A DNA stretch of 64,000 nucleotides from Corallochytrium limacisporum (lineage: Eukaryota; Opisthokonta): assembly GCA_002811645.1 (NCBI GenBank), contig PDIP01000036.1, forward strand, positions 266,985 through 330,984. Direction: 5' to 3'. Position numbers and translations under genes: made by a program. A model generated the notes under the pieces. That model made no database searches, was not told the DNA's origin, and worked only from the letters and a program-made list of their open reading frames with translations. Positions 8,897-20,375 of this stretch are shown piece by piece; within the stretch, counting starts at the first letter, position 1, and each line of letters begins with the position of its first letter.

Positions 8897-11800
8897 GTTG
8901 AAGCTAATGATTCAACTGCACCTTCTTGTCATTTTCATGTCATCATATTTATATTCTCTTAAATTATGCTTGTTGTGTACGTTGAGTATGAAGTCTTTGC
9001 AGGTCCCTTGATTTGCAAACGTGAGGTCTTATCAAGGTACTGATTATCGGTAATTTTCCTACCTTTTCCGTCACCGAAGAAACAGTTTCACTTGGAGAGT
9101 ATTTTTGTCTTCGAAAAGAGGAAGATAATCACCGAATTTGTTCAACGAAGCAAATATGATGCATGAGGTCTCTGCCCATTCTCTACACATCCAAACATGA
9201 CCGCGGAAACCAAGCAGGCCCTTCATCGCCGGCAATGCGCCTCCACTGTTGCCGGGCCCGTGTCTTGGTGCCGTCTTTTCGCTCCCTCCAAACTCTTTTG
9301 CCTTCCCCCTTCGGTCCTTGCGATGCTTCTTTTCGCGCAAAGAAGCTTGCGAATGGTCGCCTGTACGAAGACGGTCCACGTTCCCTATGTTATGAACTAA
9401 TTTTTCCCCCGTATGAAACGTATCCCATAAATTTCGCTTTCGTGGGGTGAGGGAAGGAGCTAAATAAAATAGACCGCCATGCAAGCCATGCCCTTGCGCT
9501 CATAGTTCGACAGACTTTCGGGGAGCGGGTCATGGTCATGTAAAACCTATAGTATATTTTGAGTAAAACTTCAACAGAAGAAGTCAAAACAGGCTACCGC
9601 TTCTTTCATTTTCTTCTGTCCAACTTTTTTTAAGCGATTAGCCTTCCTCGTTGGACAGTCGTAACATTCACTATGGGAATGGTCCCGTTACACAGAAACA
9701 TGCTGCTTGCTAGCTCTGCGCTTTGTCTGACGAGCGAGTGCATGCGTTGTGTATCTCATTGAACACAGCACGGGTACCAATAATTAGGACCCCATATAGA
9801 GTCATAGGCTTTACAGAGCAGAGGAAATAAAAAGAGCAACGAAAACGTATCGAAGCAAAGAAGGAGGATAAGGAGGGGCAACTACCCGGTTTAGGAAAAA
9901 AAGACACAGGACACGTCGGTGGATTCGTTCGTAAGTGAGACTCCATACTCAATATATGAACAAAATTATGGTCATGGTATCAACATGGTTCTACAAATTC
10001 GCTCCTGGATACCGTGACAGCAGGATGCTAGTCTCCAGTGTGATCATTTCCTCAAGTCCCGAATGTCCGACCTCTTCCTCGCACTGGCCACCCCAAATTT
10101 CTTCTCAGACAGTGCCATAATAAATGTGCCGACATGCATTGCGGAACTCAGCAGCGAGAGCGAAGGATGGTACGAAGTTTGGGGGGTGCGGGCGCTCAAT
10201 TTTGAGAACATGGAACATCTCGATGCTCGCATGTGGGAGGACATGTTTTTTTGACATGTTGCCTGCGTGTATTTTTGTGGTCCTTGAGGGTAGCGGTCCA
10301 TGTCAGTAGTTGGTTTTGTTTGTTGTTCTTTTTGTCTCATGATGATGTCTATTGCCTGGTCACGTTCAAGGGGGGAGCTTTTACGGCAGGCGCGGGAACG
10401 ACAACGGTGGCAGCAGAGAGGAACTAGTCATTGACGTGGTTGGAAATCGGACGTATGCGCAAAAGATAAACTTCTCTGGTGTAACGCGAATGATAAGGGC
10501 ACAGTCAGATTTTATCATCCAAAAAGTAGAAATGTTGCACAGATGCTTTCTCCGACAGTTAAGCAAAATTCAGATTACGCGTCGCGTACGAAAATACACG
10601 TTCATTCATGCCTGTTGGCAACATGGCAAATATTCTGTGCTCCTGGGCGTATTCACGATACACAACGAACACAAGGACGCAATTAGTCATCATCATCATC
10701 AACATGTTACCATGCCTTGCTTCCCTATTGCACCGTTCGTTGGTGATACCATATTTCTTTAGTGTGATCTAAACGCTCTTCATGCCACGCTTTCACTATA
10801 CTGTCAGGGCAGGGCAAACCAAGGGCGGCGTCCGCGCAAGGCATAGATCTCCTGTTGTTGGTCTCTCCAGATTGTGGATGCAGAAATTGATATATAAAAT
10901 TGACCACGGATCATTTTTCTCGTTTCGAAAATTTATTCTTCACAGAAGTAGAGATCTCAGTTGGCAGTCGCCAGCCACAAACAGGACACACAGAGTATCG
11001 CGTACGATCGAGAGCGCCCAGGGGCACTGGGCAGTATAGGATCGGTCGTTCACAGCCGACGCGCGGCTTGAATCAGACGAGCCTTCACGAAACGGTTGCG
11101 GTTTCCAAGCATGCAAAAGAAATCTACTCTGTTTTCATTGCCCGCCGAGGCTGTTTCACTGGCTCACCGTATGCTATCACGCAAGAAAAAAATCATTCAA
11201 ATACTTTCACTATGACCCCAGTATACGTAAAGAAAACGTCAGGAAGATCTGCGGACTCTGTCGCGGAAAGCATGGAGTCATTTGTCTGTTTGCGAGCCTA
11301 GTAGCATTGACATCTGTTTGCCTGTCAAGAATCTGCCATGGCCTGGCCTCCCTAAAATCCCCATTCTCTCACGCCTTGAGGATGTCCAGATCATGTTTAC
11401 ACTGGGAAAGCTACCAATCCCATGGAGGACTTTGGCCAATCCACATGCTGTTCAAGTACTATGGGCCGGGCACATATGCACACAGGAACTGACCCGACCC
11501 AAAATGGGAACTCATAGCTCCACTATACCCGGCTGCAAACCCCACGAGTCTGAAACCCTTCTGAACATGCACAGCGGACATCGTCTGCTTTCAAAGGAAA
11601 CGAAAGAAAATCCTCTACAGACATGGACCATCCATCCATATTGGAAGAGATACCACACCGTGTCCTTTCTCGTAAATCTCCGTTGCTCTGCTACGGGAGT
11701 GTAAACGTGCAACCAAATCATTTCCCCGGACGTGGTATCAGAGAACACGAGCATCCAACGAGTAAGTACTACTTCACTTTAGTTGTTTCAATATGGTTGC

Positions 11801-13941
11801 ACACTACGTTTGTGATGATGTTAATATGTATGGATGGCTTGAAAGCTCCCAGATTTTGAAGCAAAGGACTGAATTGTCAACCGAACAATCAGCGCGTTTT
11901 CTTTACTTGTTTAAGTGCTTTAGAATTCTCGGAAGGACGCACGTCTTTCGAATTCTGCAATAAAGCTAATTACCCACAGTCGAAGCCAATTCGGACAAGT
12001 AGGAGGTTCCATCAGTTTGAACCTCCCGCACCCACACGCGCACCCACACACAGCAAAAAGAACAATTTGCAAGGAACGCATGAAATGAGTTTCGATATTG
12101 AACTGGTGAACGCACATCCCGGTATACGCACTCTTCTTTCCGTCCTACGCACAGAGTACCGGGACGACCGACCCATCGCGTGCCCCGACGAGAAAGATTT
12201 CTCAGTGTACCGAAGAGAACTCATTTCTATAACAAAGCAATCGAAGGAATGTAACATGTTTCTCCACCATGAAGTCACGAGTGTTTTGCCAGATTGCAGC
12301 CGGAAGCGAAGCATGTCATGTGTATTGCTATCGTTATAGGACCTCAACACCACCATGTCTATACTACCAATAACTGAATGGTTCCTGATCCTGTCACATT
12401 TGCCTCCCCTCAACAATTTTGTTACTTCGTCCCGGTTTCCTCTTTGTCGTCGATTTTCGTCTGCGCTCTGTCTGTTCCTCGGCACGCAGTCATTTTCCTA
12501 ATCTATTACACGCTTTCTGTGGTTGAATACCCAGGTGTGACCATGCGCGTCGGAAAGTATTTTCCCGCGACTACCCTGCAAACCCAACAAGAAACAGAGA
12601 ACAATCCGCTTAATCATCGCTGGTGGAAACAAACGCGATATATAGTCCACGATCATCCTCTAAACTCGGGTAGAGAAGATACCAAATGCTGAAGACCAAA
12701 CAATAAGACTACGCACACTGGGGTCTGTTCCGCACGGAGGTGTACAGGACCTTCTCCGGTGACGTTGTCCACAGTTACAAATTCTCACAGTTTGACGCAA
12801 AGTCATACACAGGTAAACATAGGGCAAGGAATGTCACCTCACCCCTGGACATCCAACATCCATGGCACTATGCGGTGATGAAATTCCTGACGTTCGAAAA
12901 TATCGCCTGTACGTTTAGTATATATGTCTCCGTTGTTTGCTCATGCGGCTGCATGATGATAAAGTGGGGTTTGCTTGCGGGACATCAGCAAAAATCCACA
13001 CGAATCGACAACTGTTGGACTCCTTGCAAACCGTCTACGTCTTTCATAGATTTCGTCGCAGTGTACTATTCGGACGGCTTGCCCCTCCCCTCTGGTGTGG
13101 GCCTCTGCTTATCATGCGTTGCTGTATTCCAGCAAATTAGAAAAGAAAAAGAAAAAGATTAGAAAAAATTCAACGGGATTTGAAGGAAGAAAGAGAAAAC
13201 ACACAAAAAAAACTGAACAACTAAGCGTTGGCAATTAAATATCAACAGCGAAATGTTACCATGTCCGTGACCTTGTGCAGTGCTTTACCAAATAATGGCA
13301 ATATATTTTGTATAAAAAATCGACTTTTTGGAATCTGTCGACCTATCTAATGCTTGACATCCACCGACATGCAGAATTAGTGGACGGGTCCCACTGGGCC
13401 CCGGCCCGGAAACTCCTTTGGGGCGCGAAATATTTTTTTGCGGTCGATGAATTACTGGTCCATTCATTCCCTATTGGAAGGAGTTCTCCGAATTTCTCTG
13501 GAAGAGACTATTCGTATCTCGCCCCTTCCAGCGCAACAAGGCCGGATTGCACAAGAGGCCCCGCCCCGTCATCGTCGCTCAATCGGGGTGCCCATTCGTT
13601 GACACCTTTCGATAATTTTCGGCTTGGTTCGTTAATGAGTTTATTGTGGTTTCAGTTAGTGTGACAAGGGTGGGCGTTTGGAGTGACCCGCGCGAAACGT
13701 TTGAGTTGAGGGGTCAAAAAATGTACCCAGCCCTGCCCCGAAGTGAGAACCCAGGAACTTGACCAGTACTTTCAACGACAAAACTGGTCTGTTATTTCAT
13801 TCAGAGCAGGTACACAAGAAGCAATGAATTCGTTGTGACTTTGCCGCTTTCAATGTAGGATTGTTTTGGAAGCTGCAGCGCCCTATGTGGTGCAACACCT
13901 AGCGCAATGAATGATCCAATGTGAGGGCGTTGTAGGTTTGC
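8897..13941. other. 5 kb stretch with no supported gene
   Basis: Only short ORFs (up to about 157 codons) with no recognisable domain, overlapping on both strands. I found no convincing tRNA, rRNA or spliced gene. The first 160 bp must include the ubinuclein promoter. Short simple repeats occur (ATC repeats near 10690, an A-rich patch near 13138-13215). A lineage-specific gene with several introns, or a long noncoding RNA, cannot be excluded by eye. Confidence 0.5.
9038..9059 (-). promoter_or_regulatory. Candidate promoter element shared with the Src gene
   Basis: The minus strand reads GGAAAATTACCGATAATCAG then TA, about 140-165 bp upstream of the ubinuclein ATG. A near copy, GGAAAAATTACCGATCAGTA, lies upstream of the Src gene at 29015-29034. 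The match is seen directly; a regulatory role is inference. Confidence 0.35.
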
Positions 13942-16900
13942 ATGAAAATGGTAGGTCCTGTACCATGCTCGGCAAATTCCAGCATCCCTGGGTATCACCC
14001 TATCACAGGATTTTCAGAGAAGCTGGTGGAATGGTATCGCTCCCCACTTATTGAGTACAGCTTCCATAAACCGTCATGTCCCCGCCACATAGCAAAGACA
14101 TGGCAAATAGAATACAGCTCGGTCGTGCCCAGTAGGGGCGATTTCAAATTCAATTTCAGACTGGCACAAGCTGCACTTTTAGCATTTCTTGCCACGTGCA
14201 AGTCGTTTGGGACTTCAGACATTCAGAGATCAAACATAATGAAGATCCAGACCGCCTATGACGACCTCGGAAAGCACCTCGTCGCCTTGTACAACAGTGT
14301 TGGGCTGAACGCAGAGCATGCTGATGGTCGTGTGGAGACAGTGGTCACTTTCTTCTCAAGTGCCCTACGTGAGGCCATAGGCAATGCTTTTGCTTCGGAC
14401 AGGATAGGTGATTGCGCCGTATTATTTCTTTACGCGGACATCATCAACTTCATGAACGAATTGATACAGCTGGCCACATGCACGTCTCTGTCAGATTGTT
14501 ACCGGGCTATGATTCGGGACATAATGACCTATCTGGAGAAACCGGGACGCGAAGGCAACAATGAAATTTTGTTTCTATGTCTGCATCGCGTCTGTAAGGG
14601 CGCTATTTTAATGGATCATCTGTCTTGTGAAGACGTGCTCAACTCAATATCGATGCGAAATACAACAAACTTGGCAGATCTTATGTGCTGGTGGGACATC
14701 GTCCAAGGCCTGAGCGAGAGCCTGCCGGCATCGCATGCGCCGAGCATGCCGGAAGGACTACCAATGATGGTGAAGCGAATACTGTCATGCCCCGATACTA
14801 GCTGTTGTGAAGACAACAGTGAGGTGGCGAATACAATACATCAAATGGTCCGCAAGATAGAAACGGTAGCGATCTGGCTGGATCGACCAATTGCATTGCT
14901 GGACGCCTTGCAACGTGTGGTCCAATGGATCGCAGGTGAGTGCAACAACTCATCTTTGCTCTTACAACTTTGTGAGACCTTCAATTCCTTGCTTTCCAGC
15001 GCGAGAGTGAAGGACGTCTCAGAGATGAAACTACTCTCCACCATGTTTGCACGCACAATCCCTTTTCTAGCAAATCCACCGACAGGGGACAGCTCCATGC
15101 TCCATGACATGCTTCGTGTAAGATTGGAATGTACAGCTTTGTTTGGCAGCTTCCCAAAGTTGTTTCAAAAGTGCAGGATGCTAGTTATTGAATTGTATGA
15201 TTCCACCACATGGGATCTCACTGCGACTCTCTTGTTTTGTCGATCACCGTTTTTGTTCCGAAATCACTGGACACATCCCCGCCTCAAGATTGCAATGTCC
15301 GAAATCGATACACTGAAGATCGATGATCATCTGCTGTTCCTGAAAGAGCACAAGCTCAATGCAGAACGCTGTCTATTGTACATCCATACCATGCCCCTGT
15401 TCATCCCCGACCCAAACGGCTGTTGCCCAAGGAAAAGTAGCGCTTTCATTCAAAGCTTAGAGACTATCCTTTACGCTTGCGAAAGCTACATGAGAGGCTA
15501 TTTCAAAGATTCCCGTGCCCTTGCGGAGAGCTGGAGAAAATGTCGTGCACATGGATGCGAGTTGGACGGTACAAAGACATGCACGCGGGCAAGGTCACAT
15601 GAAGGCAGAGCAATCTTTAGCTACCTTAGGAAGAACCTGTACTCTATCTTGCTCAGCCTCATCTTCCCAGGGTTACCGGGGGAGCAGTCCCCCTATTGTG
15701 TTCCCGGCTATCAGGGTCCTGATGTGCCTTTCCGGGCATTTGCTTGCCTTGGCACCCTTTGTCACTGTTGGTGTCCTTCGGAGTTCACGTATTTCTTGGA
15801 TGATCTCGGTGTCAGATCGTCATATGGTCTTCAGCAATCTCATAGGAGGCTGATGTCTGCACTGCGATGGTCTTTTGAAAGCATGCACCTTCAAAGCCTG
15901 CTCTCTTGCAACCATGCCCTCCTCTTCCAGGCATACGAAGTCGCTATGAACCAACGAGCCACTCAGCAGGATCTCAATGGTCTCTACTCCGCTATCTTGG
16001 AACACAAATGGTCCGGCGAACCCGTCAATGTATCCAGTTGGGTAAGGTTCTTGTCCCAAACGCCAAAATCATTTGCAGGCCTTGTGCTTGTGGGATACTT
16101 CCGGAAGACGACCTCTGTTGATGCACCACACCATAGATCCATCGAGAATGCCTTGATTGATATTACCAATGCAGGTGATGAAATTTCGGGGACCACCCTG
16201 TGGGTTGATGAACACAAAGTTTTCACCGCTGCTGACAGTCTCCTTCCACTATCACGCTCAATGAAGTTGTGTGCTACGGACGTCATGTACATGCTTGCTC
16301 AAGAACCCCCTTTGGGGGATACATCGCCTCCATCTGTAGCTCTACTTTCCCTGCTAAGCGTAGCCGATACTACCACGGACGATGATCCGCTGTCAGTGGA
16401 CAAATGGCCTGGCGGACCTGCAAAGGCATGGAAAGGGTTGTCTGCATTTTGTAGATTGCTGTGGAGGTTGAACTATTTTACAGACTTGGTTTATGAGAAG
16501 CTTCCCGGCGAGAACAGTCTGCGCTGGCATCGGGACCGAGGTTTGGATCAACATGGACAGTTACTTTGCCGTCTACATAGGCGCCTCATGCACCTTGTCA
16601 TTGTCCACTTTCCAGAGTACGCCACTAAGCAACCCATACTGCCTGACTATGAAGAATGTGCCGTGCTTCTGTTTGCGACAGGATGCATGAGCGATGATTC
16701 CAAGTTTTCTGAATTGAACACAGACTACGTAATTCAACTTCTCTTGGCTGTGTCTAGGGCTGAGGGTTCCCAGATCCTCAATCCAATTCACATGGTCCAA
16801 AACAACCGGATAGCCGTGCCGCGACTGAGGATAAAGGTGTGGGACGAGTGGTGGACAACCGACTCCAAACCGCGAAGGGGTGACTGCGAAATGCGTGGCC

Positions 16901-17109
16901 CGGAACCGTGCACTAGGGAAGAGGCTGAATTTCTTGCCTACAGAACCCGTCGTAGAGGCTGTGAACCACTGCCAGGCCATCTTCCACGGCGCATTGTCAT
17001 GGCCGCCATTGATCTATTTCACCTAGCCAGTGTCAAAGACTTCATTGAACAGGAGTTCATCCGAATCGATCCAGAGTGGAAAAGGAATCTGTCTGACCCA
17101 CTGACATGA
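13942..17109 (+). CDS. Large predicted protein of unknown function
   Basis: 1055 residues in one uninterrupted frame from the first ATG; I do not recognise it. Its length alone argues for a real gene: chance frames in this window rarely pass 300 codons. The sequence looks globular and mainly helical (for example LAQAALLAFLATCKSFG and LCETFNSLLSSARVKD), with many Cys and Trp, no clear signal peptide, no confident membrane segment and no catalytic motif I can name. Helical segments of similar length spread over about residues 60-480 suggest an armadillo/HEAT-like or other alpha-solenoid scaffold, but this is only an impression. The C-terminus (about 930-1055) is basic and Arg-rich. A 5 kb gene-free stretch lies upstream and TRAP1 follows on the same strand after 709 bp. 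It could be lineage-specific or a highly diverged known protein. Confidence 0.75.
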   Translation: MKMVGPVPCSANSSIPGYHPITGFSEKLVEWYRSPLIEYSFHKPSCPRHIAKTWQIEYSSVVPSRGDFKFNFRLAQAALLAFLATCKSFGTSDIQRSNIMKIQTAYDDLGKHLVALYNSVGLNAEHADGRVETVVTFFSSALREAIGNAFASDRIGDCAVLFLYADIINFMNELIQLATCTSLSDCYRAMIRDIMTYLEKPGREGNNEILFLCLHRVCKGAILMDHLSCEDVLNSISMRNTTNLADLMCWWDIVQGLSESLPASHAPSMPEGLPMMVKRILSCPDTSCCEDNSEVANTIHQMVRKIETVAIWLDRPIALLDALQRVVQWIAGECNNSSLLLQLCETFNSLLSSARVKDVSEMKLLSTMFARTIPFLANPPTGDSSMLHDMLRVRLECTALFGSFPKLFQKCRMLVIELYDSTTWDLTATLLFCRSPFLFRNHWTHPRLKIAMSEIDTLKIDDHLLFLKEHKLNAERCLLYIHTMPLFIPDPNGCCPRKSSAFIQSLETILYACESYMRGYFKDSRALAESWRKCRAHGCELDGTKTCTRARSHEGRAIFSYLRKNLYSILLSLIFPGLPGEQSPYCVPGYQGPDVPFRAFACLGTLCHCWCPSEFTYFLDDLGVRSSYGLQQSHRRLMSALRWSFESMHLQSLLSCNHALLFQAYEVAMNQRATQQDLNGLYSAILEHKWSGEPVNVSSWVRFLSQTPKSFAGLVLVGYFRKTTSVDAPHHRSIENALIDITNAGDEISGTTLWVDEHKVFTAADSLLPLSRSMKLCATDVMYMLAQEPPLGDTSPPSVALLSLLSVADTTTDDDPLSVDKWPGGPAKAWKGLSAFCRLLWRLNYFTDLVYEKLPGENSLRWHRDRGLDQHGQLLCRLHRRLMHLVIVHFPEYATKQPILPDYEECAVLLFATGCMSDDSKFSELNTDYVIQLLLAVSRAEGSQILNPIHMVQNNRIAVPRLRIKVWDEWWTTDSKPRRGDCEMRGPEPCTREEAEFLAYRTRRRGCEPLPGHLPRRIVMAAIDLFHLASVKDFIEQEFIRIDPEWKRNLSDPLT

Positions 17110-17193
17110 GCGCTCGGGAGCGCGTATCGCAGGTGTTTGAATTCTCCACATACACAGTAGACCATAGCATGTACGTAACCATAACTATTGTGA

Positions 17194-17199
17194 AATAAA
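17194..17199 (+). promoter_or_regulatory. Poly(A) signal for the 1055-residue gene
   Basis: AATAAA, 84 bp past the TGA stop, followed by a T/A-rich stretch. Confidence 0.5.
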
Positions 17200-17530
17200 G
17201 GATACATGTAGATCAAGCTGGGAAAGGTTCATGAGGTCCTTTCCGAACAAGTTACTCCTTGTCTCGCACTCCCTGCTCTCCCAAAAAAGTTTCAAACCCT
17301 TCCCGCCCATTAACGAAATGGCCCTGGCCCGGATAGTGCCGACCGCCAAGACTCTCCCACAGCACGCCTCTCTCACACCAAATGGAAAGAAAATTTCTCT
17401 TGAATCGAGTACTGAACGTCCTGAAGTTTCTGGAGCACTTTCCGCCGCCCGACTTTTCTAGCCCCTTTCCTCGCTTGATCGGAGATCAAGGGCACACGGT
17501 CCATACAAACGAGGGGAGGGAGGGGTCTCC

Positions 17531-17556
17531 CGACCCCCCGGGGGGGGGGGGGTCGG
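17531..17556. repeat. C6G13 tract inside a longer inverted repeat
   Basis: The C6G13 core (17534-17552) is flanked by CGA on the left and TCG on the right, so the arms pair for at least nine bases through the core. It lies about 265 bp upstream of the TRAP1 ATG. Confidence 0.85.
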
Positions 17557-17818
17557 GTAAGGGGCGAGTAGTGGCCCGCGGGAGAACCCATGTGAACGCG
17601 GTGGCTGCGGGCGGTCATGCGTGGAGTTGAAATGGCACATATTGACAGGTGAGGACTTGAGCCAATTGCTTGTGACAGCAAAGAAGAGGGCCAAAGTGGC
17701 TTAGGTGCTTAATGCAGGTCCATTGATATACTGAGAATAAGATCTTCATGAGGCTAAGAATAGACTGTGAACAGTACTTTAATTAAAAGCGGACTAGGGT
17801 CGATCCTCATTTCAAACA

Positions 17819-19948
17819 ATGTGGGTTCGTGCTTCAGGTTTGCTAGGTTCCGCTGGGAGGTCCCTGTGGCGGTCGCGGTCCCATTTTGTGGCTACCTTGC
17901 CAGCCAGTGCTACTGCTGCGCTGCTCGGCGGTTCTATCGTTCAAGCACGAAAGGGAGCCACCAAGTTCGGGGGTCTGGACAACTTGATCAGGGCCTACTC
18001 CACCGACACAGGGGCTGACGACAAGAAGGAGGGCGAGAACTCGGAACATGCTGTGACAAACACGGAGAAGGTTACTGGAGACATGGAAAGCCAGGAGTTC
18101 CAGGCCGAAACTGCGAAGCTTTTGGACATTGTCGCTCATAGCCTGTACAGTGAGAAAGAGGTCTTCGTTCGTGAGGTCATTTCCAATGCGAGCGATGCCC
18201 TGGAAAAACTGCGCCACTTCGAACTCGAGGGTAAAGGCCACGAGGACCCGGACCTGCCTCTAGAAATTCGCATCACCACCGACGAGGAAGCAGGCACTAT
18301 TACTATCCAGGACACCGGTATTGGTATGTCCAAGGACGAGCTGATGCGCAATCTTGGTACCATTGCTCACAGCGGCTCCAAAGCCATGGTCAACAAGCTG
18401 GAAGAGGCATCTGGGAACAGCGAGGGGGACAAACAGCTGCGCATGAACATTATTGGTCAGTTTGGTGTAGGTTTCTATTCTACCTTTATGGTCGCAACTA
18501 AAGTCAATGTGTACTCTAAAAGTGCCGAGCCTGGCTCCAAGGGATACGCCTGGGAGAGTGATGGCCGTGGAAAGTACACCATTGCTGAGGCTGAAGGAGT
18601 CCAACGCGGTACAAAGATTGTGATCACTTTACGTGATGACGACAAAGAGTATGCGAAGACTGGCCGCGTTGAAGACGTGATCAAAAAGTACTCCAACTTT
18701 GTTGGGTTTGGTATCTACTTGAACGGACAGAAAGTAAACACTGTGCAGGCGCTCTGGACCAAACGTACTTCCGAGGTTACCACAGATGAGCTGAATGAAT
18801 TCTACCGCTTTGTTGGGAAAGCTTGGGATGATCCCCTGTTTACCATGCAATTCATGGCCGATGCCCCCATTGATATCAAGACTCTGCTGTTCTTCCCCAC
18901 CACCCACACCGAGAAGTTCGGAATGGGCCGACTCGAGCCCGGGGTCCACCTGTACGCTCGCAAAGTGCTGATCAAGTCTCACATTGACAAGCTTCTGCCG
19001 CAGTGGCTGCGCTTTGTGAAGGGAGTTGTCGACTCTGAAGACATTCCTCTCAATATTAGCCGTGAAATGCTCCAGGACAACCGGCTCGTCCAGAAGATTG
19101 GTGATGTGGTTACTGGCCGCATCCTGAAATTCTTGAACGACAAGGCAAAGTCTGACCCCGAGGACTTCAAGAAATTCTACAACGAATTCCAGCAGTTCCT
19201 CAAAGAGGGTGTGCTCACTGACATGTCCCACAAACAGGATATTGCATCTCTTTTGCGATTTGAGTCTTCTGCCATGCAAGCTGAGGAGAGTGTTGGTCTC
19301 AAGGAGTACATTGAGCGTATGAAGGAGGATCAGGAGGAGATTTACTACCACCAGGCTGCTTCTCGCGAACTGGCTGAATCTTCTCCATACTTCGAGGTCT
19401 TCAAAGACAATGGCTACGAAGTGCTCTTCTGCTATGACAACATTGATGACATTGCATTGACCAACCTCGGCGAGTTCTCCGGCAAGAAGATCAAGAGCAT
19501 CGAGTCCGGTGATGTCAAGATTGGTGATGATACCGGTAATACCTTGGAAGGCAATGAAGACCTCGTGGAGTACCTCAAGGAGGCCCTCGGCGAGGACCGC
19601 GTTAACGAGATCAAGGCCAGCCAGCGTTTGGTTGACTTCCCGTGCGTCATCGTTGATCACCAGAGCCAGTCCACTCGCCGTATCATGCAGATGATTGACT
19701 CCAAGATGGGCAAATGGCTTGGTCCCCAGACCCTTGAGGTCAACTTCAACCATCCTCTAATCAAGCAACTGAACGAGGTTCGCACTGCGGATGCTGACTT
19801 TGCCAAGATCATGGCAGAACAGCTGTGGGATAATGCCCTCATTGCGGCTGGCCTTCTGGACGACCCCAAGACGATCATTAAGCGTGTGAACACTATCCTG
19901 GGTCGCGCTGCCAAGGTAGCTGGTGCCACGACTGAGGAGTCTAAGTAA
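17819..19948 (+). CDS. TRAP1: Mitochondrial HSP90 chaperone TRAP1
   Basis: 709 residues, no intron, close to the usual length of about 700. This ATP-dependent chaperone of the mitochondrial matrix buffers protein folding and respiration. The GHKL ATPase signatures are all present: EVISNASDALEKLR (about 118-131), DTGIGM (about 162), GTIAHSGSK (about 178) and GQFGVGFYS (about 215). The middle-domain catalytic segment GVVDSEDIPLNISREMLQDN carries the conserved Arg. The C-terminal dimerisation domain follows. The first 90 residues are basic and Ser/Ala-rich, ending near FGGLDNLIRAYSTD, a good match for a cleaved presequence. There is no charged linker and no MEEVD tail, which separates it from cytosolic HSP90 and from the KDEL-bearing ER form. 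Confidence 0.96.
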   Translation: MWVRASGLLGSAGRSLWRSRSHFVATLPASATAALLGGSIVQARKGATKFGGLDNLIRAYSTDTGADDKKEGENSEHAVTNTEKVTGDMESQEFQAETAKLLDIVAHSLYSEKEVFVREVISNASDALEKLRHFELEGKGHEDPDLPLEIRITTDEEAGTITIQDTGIGMSKDELMRNLGTIAHSGSKAMVNKLEEASGNSEGDKQLRMNIIGQFGVGFYSTFMVATKVNVYSKSAEPGSKGYAWESDGRGKYTIAEAEGVQRGTKIVITLRDDDKEYAKTGRVEDVIKKYSNFVGFGIYLNGQKVNTVQALWTKRTSEVTTDELNEFYRFVGKAWDDPLFTMQFMADAPIDIKTLLFFPTTHTEKFGMGRLEPGVHLYARKVLIKSHIDKLLPQWLRFVKGVVDSEDIPLNISREMLQDNRLVQKIGDVVTGRILKFLNDKAKSDPEDFKKFYNEFQQFLKEGVLTDMSHKQDIASLLRFESSAMQAEESVGLKEYIERMKEDQEEIYYHQAASRELAESSPYFEVFKDNGYEVLFCYDNIDDIALTNLGEFSGKKIKSIESGDVKIGDDTGNTLEGNEDLVEYLKEALGEDRVNEIKASQRLVDFPCVIVDHQSQSTRRIMQMIDSKMGKWLGPQTLEVNFNHPLIKQLNEVRTADADFAKIMAEQLWDNALIAAGLLDDPKTIIKRVNTILGRAAKVAGATTEESK

Positions 19949-20375
19949 ACACGGGGTGCTTCTAAACTCTACGTGTACATAAATATCATACAGCATCTCA
20001 CATTACAAACAAAATAACAAAGCAACTTGTGATTCTTTTCTGGGTGTCTCATTTTACAATTACGTATTGCTTCTTTCTTTTGGATTTTCAAATTCATTGA
20101 AAGGCGGAATGAAAAAATGCAGAAGGATGTATCTTTAAAAGTTTCGGAAAAGTTGCACTCTCAAGTCACAGAAACTTGCGATCCCCACAGAGTCACCATG
20201 CCCGTGGCCAAAAGTTCAATGGCTCTACCATTGGGGATGTGCCTTTCGTGTTCATGGATGGTGTGCATGTATAACGGTTCATTCCCCTAGGATGAGTGCG
20301 GGGCCTCCTCCGAGACGCGTGTCAACCAAACCAGGCCGGAAGATCACAGTGAACAACAGCTTGCTTGTCATTGAT
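19949..20375. other. Convergent spacer between TRAP1 and V-ATPase c
   Basis: The 3' ends of both flanking genes; A/T-rich near 19980-20150. I see nothing else in it. Confidence 0.5.

Larger units (their letters stand above)
17110..17818. other. Spacer upstream of TRAP1
   Basis: No gene seen. It holds the 3' end of the preceding gene, a C6G13 palindrome and the TRAP1 promoter. Confidence 0.5.

Noticed and set aside
10685-10705. ATC repeat as a possible CRISPR or satellite unit
   Set aside because: Only a few trinucleotide copies; no spacer structure, and the genome is eukaryotic.
18629-19753. 374-codon minus-strand frame
   Set aside because: It is the antisense shadow of TRAP1, whose plus-strand frame carries all HSP90 motifs.
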